From Reclinomonas americana ATCC 50394 (Eukaryota > Jakobida > Jakobea > Jakobida), in contig PS015360.1 of the NCBI GenBank assembly GCA_048213135.1, forward strand, positions 41,636-73,933: a stretch of 32,298 bases of DNA, written 5' to 3'. Made by a program: the position numbers and the translations under genes. The notes under the pieces were generated by a model. It was not told the origin of the DNA, did no database searches, and worked only from the letters and a program-made list of their open reading frames with translations. Below are positions 22,549-32,298 of this stretch, piece by piece (the first letter of the stretch is position 1; every line of letters begins with the position of its first letter).

Positions 22549-25500
22549 TCATGGTCTCTGCCAGGAGGACGGTGTCGGCGCGGAGCCGACGGAGGCGGTG
22601 CCGGAGAGCTGATGAAAGGCGAGTGCCGAAGCGGAGGTGCCGGCGCCGGACGACGTTGTGCTGCTGCACACGGGCGGGTTGAAGACGGCGACTGGAATAC
22701 CGTGCTGGAGGTGTAGTGCGCGGACGCAGAACATGAGGAAGCGGTAGACGTTAAAGACGCCGCTGGAGTGGTTCGGCACGGAGGGTGATGCAGTGCCTGC
22801 TGTTGCTGCTGCCGCTGCTGCTGCGGCTGCTGAGGAAGCGCTGCCAGCTGACGAGTGTGAGGATGAGCCGGCTGACGAAGCAGATCCACTGGACATTCCG
22901 GTCGGCGCGGCACCGGACTCGCCCGTCAATTGCCCCTTCCGCGAGTACCACTCCTGCGCGCGCATGAGGAACTTAACAGCGTCCTTGGTCTTGCGCTCGG
23001 GCACAAAGAGCAGCGTGCAGTCGGGTCGGTAGCTGTGTGTGTGCACGCAGGCGGAGCAGTCAGCGAGGCTGTCTGTCTTCATGCGACACATATGTAAGAC
23101 ACAAACCTCAGCAGCGTGATCAACACCTCCGAGACGTCGATCAGATCGGCCCAGGTGAAGAGGAACACGGGCAGGTTGAAGGATTCGGTGTTCGAGTCGA
23201 TTTGCGTGATGACGTCGAGTGGCGACACCTGCAGCTGCCCCACGTCGAGGAAGCGCACGTACTTGTACTTGCGCCGGTACGACGAGTCGCTCTTGCCGAG
23301 TCGGATCAGCGGCGTGTGGAATGGCGAGTTCGACGAGGCGTCGGTGATGGCGTCGGGCACCTCGTTGCGCAGATGCATGGCATGGAAGTACAGCTCAGCA
23401 ATGTCGGCCTTGCGCTGTCGCTCCTGGGCCGCGAACGCCTTGGCATCGGTCACCGACGAGGCGTAGCACGCAAAGTACTTGGGCACGAGCCAGTTGCCGG
23501 AACGCTCCGTTGTCTGTGCCAACGAGTGAGTGAATAAAAAAAAGAGTCCACAGCTCATCTCTCCACAGACCTCAGACAGGTGGCGTGCCAACAGACTCTC
23601 CAGCGTAAACGAACGCGCCAGCAGCGCCTGGAACATGAGCTCCCACGGGAACAGACGCAGCGAGTGGTTCGTCAGCAGGTACAGCGGCGCTGGTGGCACT
23701 CGCGTTGTGTGCAGATCGGGGAACTTTGGCGCATCACTGGTGAAAATGCGCGCCAACAGACCACGCGACTGCGGTGCCTGTGGCGACTCGCTCGTCACGT
23801 CGGCCAGCGCGCACGGCATGCCTTGCGCCTGCATGCCGACATACGCAAATGGACCCGTAAACACCGTGTCGCGCAACACCTCCGCGAAGCGAACGGCATC
23901 CTCCACAGCCGAAGTGCCAGCCGCCTTCTTCTCCACACGACCCTGACTGACGAGTGCTCCGAGGAACTCTTGCACCTCACTGTCGAGCGTGGTCGCCGCT
24001 CCGGCCACAAGCGTGTCACCAATCACGTCCGATCCTGTGAGACGCAGTGCCGAGGAGCGACGCATCGATGCGGCGGTCTCGCCACCAATCGACGTCGACG
24101 AAGACCGCTGACGTCCACTAAACGGATGCACCGAGGTGAAGCCAGTTCCGGGAAGGTAAAACACCACCACGTCGTACAGCTGGATGGCGTACACCAACTT
24201 GCCGAGGAGCCGCGGAGGCGTCCGTGTCACCGGGAACGGACTGGTGGCACTGCTGGCGGCACCTAGTGAGGGCACAGCCAAGCCGCCACTCTTGCCGTGG
24301 AAGAGTCCTCCGAACTCGGGATCGGCCGACGGTGGTCGACCAGCAGCAGAGGCACCACTCACTGGAGCTGCGGTCGAGCAGGGGCCGAATGAGCACAATC
24401 GACAAGAGAGCAAAAGGAGGGGAAAAACTGAGTGCCCTCTCTCCGACTCACCGATGGGGCTGAAGAGGCCACGCACTCCACCGTCGAACACCGACGATCC
24501 TTGCAAATTGGGCGCACTGGTCATGCTGGGCAGGTGACCACCCAAGCCTCCGCCACCGCCACCACCGCCGACGCCACCGACGCCAACGCCAACACCACCA
24601 CCACCCGACGCAGTGGTGAACGACGCCGCGCGAATGTACTCCATCAAGTTCACCAATCGCCTCGCAATTCTCCGATTCTGTTGCTGGAACTCCACCTGCA
24701 CACAAACCCCGAGTGCACTGTGTGAGACGACACCAGCAAGAAAAATGGAGAGGAAAGCGCGCCCTTCTCACTCACATCCGACAGTTGACCACGCGAGTAC
24801 GACCGCGAAATGAGACGCAGGCGGTAGAAGAGATTCCAGCCGCGCTCGGCATAGCGTTCCATGTCGAGCGTCAGGTTGAGGGCGTTCGCTTGCAGTTTCT
24901 GCAAGTGAACACCAGTCAGTTATCAGGTGACAGATGCTGGCAGGTGGAGGAGAGACATTGGCTGACCTGCGAGGCCGTCGAGCGCACAGTCTGCGAGCCA
25001 ATCATGGAGAACCAAGTGCACATGCGACTTCTCCTACGCGAACTCTTCCAGCTGCCCGATCCCGACGAACTGCCACTTGAGCTGCCCACGGATCCATACC
25101 GGCGACCATTTGTGGTTCTATGACTCTGCCAGTCAGCGGCGCAACACACACACAGCAGGAAGAGGGACACGTGAACAACGCAACAGGCTGCCAACACGCC
25201 TTGTCCGCGTCCCCGACGACGAGTCCAGCGGAGTGCCGTGGAAAGTGGAAAAGTAGTTGCGCTGTGGTGTGGAGGTGGCCGTGTTCTTGGCACGACTGCG
25301 ACGTGCCTCCAGTGCTTGTTTCCGTCTTTCGTGACTGCGCGTCGTGTACCCCGACATGATGCCGGCGCCGCCAGATGCAGAACCACCAGGGGCTGCCGCG
25401 GTGGTGGTCGACGACGACGACGAAGAGCTGTCGCTGCCACTCACAGTGTCGCGAACGGCAGAGAAACTCGGTCGTGGTCTCCGTCTGCACATCACACAAA

Positions 25501-28500
25501 TCAGTGGTAGGTTGGTGGCGACGACAGCGGACACAACCACTCGCGCAACTCGTCAGAGGTCATCACAGGTACTGCGCCATCTTCCGGTGACTCCTCCACA
25601 GGTCGCTTCCTCGCCTGCGTACATCAATCAGCAACTCACGCCCTGCCGCGGCAACAAAGGCATTTGTGTGCATTACGCACCTCGTGCAGCTCCATCTCCA
25701 GCAAGAACAACGCGTCGAAAATCATGAGATTCTCATTCACCACCTCCCTGTCGAAGCACACGAGTGCACGCGAGAGCCGCAGCAAAATGTCGTAAATCTG
25801 CCACATTCACGCACACGCAGAACGTCAGCGGCTGCGGGCAGCAAATACGTTGCGCATCGCTCCGCACCTTTTCTACAAACGGAGGCGGGGCACCGCGTGA
25901 CAGCAACACGGACGTGCCATCCATGAAAAACGAAAACAGCTGATCTCGACATTCGCTCCAAAATGCGCGCGCAGAAGCTGCAGCGATGCACGTCAGCGGT
26001 GAGGAAGCGGATGCAGCAGGGAGAACTTTCAAATTCGAAAAAAAAAAACTCACCGGTGCGCTCTTGCAGAATGCGCAGCTCGGCCATCAGACAGTAACAG
26101 TGGAGACTCATGAAAATGTCACATGTCCGTGCCGCATACGTCATGGACACGGTGAGCAACCGATCAATGTCCGACATGTGCAGCACGCGCTCATCGTCAC
26201 CGCCCTCTGCAGGCACAACGATTGAGGAACGTGCGATACAACAACCGAGTGGACTCGTCGAAAAAAAACGCACCGCAGTGAAGGAGCGCCACCTCGCCGT
26301 ACGGTTGCCGCAAAAGTGCGACCGGCACAAACATGTGGTTGAGCATGGTGCGCGCCTGCGACAAGTAGCACTTGCTCACGCGTCGCTCATCGGCAACAAT
26401 GCGGTAGTAGTGCGCGGCAATCTCGAATGTGTCCAGCGCCAGTGCGACAATGCCACCCACACCGTTGTAGGTGTGAATGTTGTGCTCCAGGGCCAGCAGC
26501 GGCTGCGTCAGGTACTTTGGAAAATGTGAACAAAAGAGTCCACCAGTGATCTGCATGCCGCCGCCAAATCCTGCACGACCTCGGCCGAGTCAGACACACC
26601 ACCGCATGACATCACACTGCACCGCATCCACGCTGCTCACCCGTCATGCCAGCCATGGTCAACGTGGTGGGGAACTCGAGCAGATGCTGACGGTCAGCAA
26701 TGGCCAGCAAGATCTTGCCCTTCATGTACAAGTGCCGACCGAGGCCACTCAAGTTGACGGGCGAGCACATGGAGAGCAGCACGTCGACCCACAGCAGCGC
26801 CTCGACAAAATAGCCCTGCGGCAACCAAAAAATCAATCAATCAACTGCGACTTGTTGCTCGCGTGGAGCAGACGTGTACACACCCCATGGTAACAACACC
26901 GGCATGCCAACTCGACCACCGACAGGTCGGCGCGGACAAGACTGCACGCAGCATGTGAGACAGAAGACTCCATGGTGTGAACCGCTTTCCACGCACCCTG
27001 CGTCACTACTTGATCGCTCTCCTGCAGCACGTCGCGGAACAGGCTCATCCAGCGACCGCGCCAACGTCGCCGTCAGACCCACGGCCTGCTGGAACAGACG
27101 CTTCTTGAGGTACGCCTGCACACACACACACACACACACACACAGTGGTATGAGTGAACACGAAGTAAGACAGGACTACTCGCTTCCTCCCCCCATCTGC
27201 ACCTCGGCCAAGAGCATGAGAACACCGTGCGCCTTTCCACGTGGCAGATCGGCCTCCTTGAGATCCTCCAGCAGGTCGATCGCACGCTCAAAGTAGTACC
27301 CGTCGAGGAACAGACGCGCAAGCTTGACTTGCAAATGGAGGTAGTTGACGTCGATGCGGTACAAGTAGCCGGTCTCCATCTCGTCCAGCTCATCAATGGC
27401 ACTCATGATGAGCAACTCGGCACCGCGCAAGTCACCTCGCTCCAGCGCCATGTCCGCCAGAATCTCCGAAACGTACACAATCTGGCACAAGGGATGGATA
27501 TGAGGGGTGGCGAAGTCGATAGCACTACTGCTTCGTGTATTTCACACACCTCGTTAATGTTGCGATCCTCGCGAGCCTTGCGCAGCACATTGGCGTAGTA
27601 ATCGGTGGCTCGTTTTGCGTCGGAATGCTCTCGACATATCAACGCCAAGCGCCGTATCAACGTGTGGTCCGTGTGGCCAGGGTGCATCAGTGCATACAAC
27701 TGCAGCGAGCTCTCAAAGCACGCAATCGCGTACATGTATTTGCCGTTCGCCAGCAGAATCTCCGCAAACTGAGGAAGCGGAGAAAACATGTGAGGTGAGC
27801 AGCAGCAGCAGCAGCAGAAGCGACAGGAGTGTGTGTGCTTCACTTACCTCAGCAAGCACTGCTGCTCCGAGATCAGACAACACGGCGGCAACACAGCGCA
27901 CGTGTTGTGGCATGTGGTCGACCACAAAGACGGCCTCGAACAGCAGATTTTCTGCCATCATCACATTGCGCTCGTAGTTGCGCAAATGGAGTCCGAGAAG
28001 CCACGCCATCTTGGCCTTGACCTGCACCAACAAGCACTTAGGTCATGCACTGGTCCCGTGAAATGTAGCAACACGCAGCAACGACCCACCTCGGTGAACG
28101 ATGCAATCTTGCCGTACAGCTCCCACATTGCTCGGAGACGAATAGTCGGATCTGTGGCATCCATCGCAAGATCAGCGCCACAAAACCCAACAGTAGAATG
28201 ATGAGGAGCAACGCCGTACGTACCAAACACGAACTGAGAGATGGAAGAGAACTGCTCGGTGACAATGCGGTGACAATGTCTCAGGCAATCGTCTGCGAAA
28301 TCCGCCTCCGAGAACTGCGCAAATGACAGCGACTGGAACAGCACCAGGTGAGCTTCACAGCGCGGCATACAGCGCATGAAAACACAAGATGCGAACGCAC
28401 CTCGTCGCGCCGCAGTGGCAACATCGTGAGCGGACTCTTGCCGGTCAAGTACAAATGCAGGACGCACAAGGCGTCGGCACACAGCTCCTCTTGCGGTGTG

Positions 28501-31500
28501 TTTTCCAGCAAACCGCGACTGCGACCCTCCACGTTCGAGGCAGGTCGGGTGGACGACAGGCGAGCACCACTTGCACTGCACGATTCACAGACGTCATCAT
28601 CCAAACACACACAACGCATGCGCCACATCGCCCCGACAACCGACCTCAAGTTGAGGCTGCGCAGCACCGAGAAGGTACTCTGCAGTACCCGACACAGCGA
28701 CTCGATCACAAGGCGCTGAACAGTGGGCAAGTCGGGAAACGCAAACGTGTGGTGCGCGAATCGCTCGGCCTTGCTCAAGTGCACAAAGGGAACGTGCTCA
28801 GGGAACACGTCAATCAAAATCTCGCACACTCGCTCAAACGCGTTGTGATTCTCCGGCGCCCAGTCCACCGACATGACACGAAGCAACTCCTTGGATCGAT
28901 GAAAGAATCCTGTCACACGTTCGCACGACTCTTCAGCACCAGCGTTCCTCCACCTCAGCAGCGAACACAAAACACACACAAACACACCATTGTGATGCTT
29001 GTAGTCGTCCTCGTCCATCACCGTGCGCTTGGCATCGGGTAGCTGCGTGAAATAGTCCAACGTCGCCTCCATGGCCACCTGCTTCTTGGCATGGCGACAG
29101 GCGCCAGCCACGAATACGAGATACTCGCTTGTCCATTGAGGTGAGAACTGTGTAACACGCAAGAGTAGGTAAAATAAAAGGATTCTGCGGGTGCTACCAC
29201 ACAGAAGCGACGACACCTTGTCGACGTAGAGGACTCGTGCGCGCAAATGTGACAGCGAGAACGTGTCCGACTTGATGGTGTCCGCATGTTTGCTGACAAT
29301 CTTGACGAGCCACTGTTCAAGTTCCTCCTCGCTCAGTAGCTTGATGCCGTCGCGGGTGAGCAACGTCAGCAGCATGGGCGGCTTGTGGTATTTGACAATG
29401 TGGATGTTGTTCATCATGGGGTCGTCGGGAGGCAAGAACTTGAAGCGCGACGGGAACAACTCCTCCTCGGCGGCCGTGGACGCGGTACCGCCTGCCGCAC
29501 CATCTTCGCCGGCACGCATGATCGCGCGCAGCATGGCCACCGTTGAGTTGATTGGAGGGTCGGTGGAGTGCGTGTCACGAGGAACCGCCGACGGATTACT
29601 GCATCGTGACGAAACTCAGAACAATATGCAACCGGCGGCAAACATGCAACTGCGAGAGACAGGTGAGTACGCAACGCTCTGCTCTCCTCCTCCTCAATCT
29701 CCAGATCCCAGTCGGACTCGCTGGAGTCGTCGGCTGCTGATGAGGCCGCCACCGCGGCTGCCATTGCCACAGCCGCACCCATGGATGCAGCGCCGGTGGC
29801 CGCCGACGAACCAATTGGTGTTCCATTGCCGCCACGAGCAGAGAGAGCCAGCAGCGGCGACGCAGTGCCGGCCAAGGCATTCAGCGTCGGCTGCATCACC
29901 GACGATCCGTCCTCAGAGTCGAAAGCATCGCTATAATTGGAACCCGTGCCGATACTGCGATGCTTCGCCTGCTGGAGTCCGGACCGGCCGGCCACTGACT
30001 TGGCGGTCTGCAACAACGAGAGCGCCTCGTGTTCCAAGATCGGATCGTCGATCTGGGACACACACATCGAGGCAATGAGATTCGATCACACATACGAACA
30101 AGAGAAGAGGTGCGGACGTGCCTTCCTGGCGCCCACGATGGCGTGCTTTTGGAACTGGAACGACAGATCGTCGTCGCCGAGGTCGAGTGCGATTTGAGCA
30201 ATGTACAAACACGACATGGCAAATGGTCTGGAAGTATGAAGGTGCGCGTGTGAGCCTTCAACCACATAGTCTCCTCTCCCTTCCCTTTCTTTCCTCCTCC
30301 CTCACCTGGGATAAAATACAGCACCCAACGGCGCAGAAGTACATAGCCTTATGGCGTCCACCAAATGCCGACCTGCCACTGTGGAGCGACCAGCGTCGAG
30401 AGCACACCGGCCCAACAACGCCTCAATGTGCGCTCGCACTCCCGGCAACTCCACCTGAGCCCACGCACCCACAATTCAGCGACATGCATGAAACAGGCAG
30501 GTCTCACTCGATCTTTGTGGCAGCTAATCACCGTGCTCAAAGCCTCCAACGCCCGCTCCAACATCTCGGTGGCGGCCGTAATGTTCTGCAGCTTGATCAA
30601 CGCCTCGCTCATGTGAGCCAAGCACTCGGTCTGCAGTCGGTCAACTGCGGACGACAAAAAAGACGATGAGCGACCCGACCTCTCACGCATCATGCTGAAT
30701 GAGAGACGAAACAATCGGCTCCGCTCAGCGTGTCGCGATACGACGAAATGCGACTGTACGACTGCTCCAGGCGCTGGAAGCACTCGGCATCTAACCGCTT
30801 GTCGCGAAACAGGAGCGCCGTGTCCATCGACACGCGACACTCGTTGACCACGTCACCCTGCTCGCGTGCGGCCGATAACCTGCTCTCCAAGTTGCGTACT
30901 TGCTGCGACACATCCACATAATCGTCCTCCTCTCCCTCGTAGCCAGTGGCGGCCGACGACGACGTGGCCGACTTGCGTGATGGAGATGAACCGAGGGCGG
31001 CCACAGCCTCGAGGAAAGACTCCTCGTCGACACCTGTGTGACAACATTGGTGAGATGGCCCACATGCGCGACCCCTTCCGCTGTACGCAACGTGGAAGGC
31101 CGGGTACCAGATCGGCAAACACTCGAAGCAACTCGCGCTCCTCATCCGTGATCTTGTGACCGCCGTTGGCCGACGCTCCCGCTCCTCCACTCCACGAACC
31201 ACGACGCCGACTCGACAATCGTTTCCTCACCAAGTCACGCTGTGCTCTCTTGCTGCGCGCCAGTGCCCCTTGCAGGCCTGCATCACACCAAATAAGCACC
31301 TGTCATTCAACAACCCTCACTGGCACATACACACGCACCACCAGGCGCCGGTGGAGGTCTCTTGCGCGCCGAGTTATTAAACAAGTGTCCCTGTCCATCG
31401 GCAGTGACAGGCGTCGCCGTCGCCGAGTTCTGTCCACTGCCACCACCACCACTGGCACTGCCACTGGCCGTCGCCGCCGCTGTGAAATGATCGGGGGTGT

Positions 31501-31738
31501 TGGCAGGCGAGTCCTCAAAGATGAAATCGTCGCCCCAATCCTCCTTTGGTGCATTGTCGGCCGAATGACCGAGGATCCTCAACTGCATGAGCGCGACAGT
31601 GAGTGTGGTGGGAAAGAGAGAGAGAGAGACTCTCTCAGTCGTTGATCGCACCGGAGCTGGCCTCTGTTGCTTGGCAGCGGCACCGCCCACTACCAAGCCG
31701 CCCTCCTCAATATCTGACCAATCCTCCGAGTCATCCAT
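22549..31738 (-). CDS. Very large TPR-rich protein with acidic Trp motifs and a globular C-terminal region
   Basis: The gene runs from ATG 31738-31736 to TGA 22551-22549 with about 30 exons; rough addition gives 2200-2400 residues. Confident minus-strand exons include 31738-31652, 31582-31342 and 31277-31108, and phase-consistent joins include donors at 29675 and 25549. The N terminus is acidic with DSEDWSD, KEDWGDDF and, later, ESDWDLEIEEE. Helical TPR-like blocks fill about 31033-26600, for example FAEILLANGKYMYAIACFES and GDLRGAELLIMSAIDELD, so it probably scaffolds protein assemblies. A Ser/Gly-rich linker sits around 25440 and a glycine run around 24590. The C-terminal globular region (about 24340-22552) has YLLTNHSLRLFPWELMF and VFLFTWADLIDVSEVL, faintly like CHAT/separase folds but without a visible catalytic pair. 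I do not recognise the family. The join at about 30226-30480 is unresolved. Confidence 0.75.
27119..27143. repeat. (CA)n microsatellite in an intron of the TPR gene
   Basis: About twelve CA units abut an exon. On the coding (minus) strand this is a (TG)n tract ending in GCAG, so the repeat runs straight into the 3' splice site in place of a normal pyrimidine tract. Confidence 0.85.
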
Positions 31739-32298
31739 GATGATGATGATGATAACTGATCACTTGTGTTCTCTCGCTCGCTCCCTGAGGAGGAGACAAG
31801 ACGGGAAACACACACACACGCGAGAGAGAGGCGTGTGTGTGCGTGTGCGTGTGTGTGTGGAGGGACCTGAGGCCACTGCGCGAAACCCTGCGTGTGTCGA
31901 TGCATCATGAGCGAACAAACGAAGCACAGAATCATCGCTCAATAACACATACAGAGACAGTGAGCATACGCGTGCGTGTGTGTCTGTCTGTCTCTCTGTG
32001 TCACTGCCTGTGCACGCGCGTGTGTGCGTGGAAAGAGAGAGAGACACACACAATGGCGCACACACTTCCTCACGCACTCACCACACACAGACTCCAATGC
32101 CGCACACGCGCTCACAATGGAGAACAACACCACAGAGACACTGTGTACACAGGAGAAGAGCACACACAGAGCTCACACTGACACACACACACACACACAC
32201 ACAAGGTCGTTGCACCAACAATGAGTCACACAAGCGCGGACAATCAATCACTCACACAAGTGCGACGAGGTGTGCGCGTGCGTGCTGTCTCTCTGTGT
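31739..32298. repeat. Low-complexity region upstream of the TPR gene
   Basis: These 560 bases hold CA, GT, GA and CT microsatellites (for example about 31808-31860, 31970-32012 and a (CA)n run at 32181-32203) and a short ATG/ATC-type repeat next to the start codon at 31738. No protein-like reading was found on either strand. The region probably contains the promoter and 5' UTR of the minus-strand gene; no specific promoter element could be identified. Confidence 0.65.

Noticed and set aside
22784-25127. Long plus-strand open frames opposite the TPR gene (for example 23580-24266)
   Set aside because: They are antisense shadows of GC-rich minus-strand exons, rich in Arg/His/Gln and without domains, while the minus strand reads as a coherent spliced protein.
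31739-32298. Short open frames in the CA/GT-rich right end
   Set aside because: They translate dinucleotide repeats (His-Thr, Arg-Val runs) and show no splice-linked coding signal.

Overview
The window is eukaryotic genomic DNA from a GC-rich, intron-dense, compact genome, probably a unicellular protist. Coding regions are broken every 30-600 bases by short GT-AG introns, mostly about 30-110 nt. Genes lie only about 70-330 bp apart. The domain set (Rho GTPase with a CAAX box, STAND/NB-ARC ATPase, EGF and FN3 modules, ARM-kinase fusion) is eukaryotic. I cannot name the species. No tRNA, rRNA, CRISPR or transposon was seen. Two runs of N (18310-18309+722 = 19031, and 20158-20731) are assembly gaps.

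Plus strand, left to right: (A) 1-4591, the 3' part of a gene fusing armadillo repeats, a proline-rich linker, an unrecognised central region and a complete protein kinase; (B) 4810-9323, a WD40 propeller + FN3-like + coiled-coil protein; (C) 9396-13194, a secreted papain-fold protein with an internal cystatin-like domain, two EGF-like modules and Ser in place of the catalytic Cys; (D) 13342-16898, a clear paralogue of B; (E) 17227-18309, the N-terminal part of an NB-ARC/STAND ATPase, cut by a gap; (F) 19129-20142, a fatty-acid 2-hydroxylase-like membrane enzyme missing its 5' end in the same gap; and a doubtful terminal exon at 20801-20940.

Minus strand: (G) 22456-21007, a Rho-family GTPase whose eight exons join in one frame and which lacks the usual switch II glutamine; (H) 31738-22549, a very large TPR-rich protein with acidic Trp motifs at its N terminus and a globular C-terminal region. 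The two strands converge near 20.9 kb.

I built gene models by following reading phase through each intron. A (from its first base), C, D, E, F and G are phase-consistent over every exon shown. B is consistent from 5491 to its stop but has an unresolved frame change between 5347 and 5490. H is consistent over most exons, with a poorly resolved stretch at about 30226-30480. The most striking general result is a recurrent non-standard 5' splice site beginning GTTGCG, used by at least 20 introns in all eight genes or gene fragments on both strands. The neighbours do not form an obvious pathway, although kinase, GTPase, STAND and WD40 genes give the region a signalling flavour.
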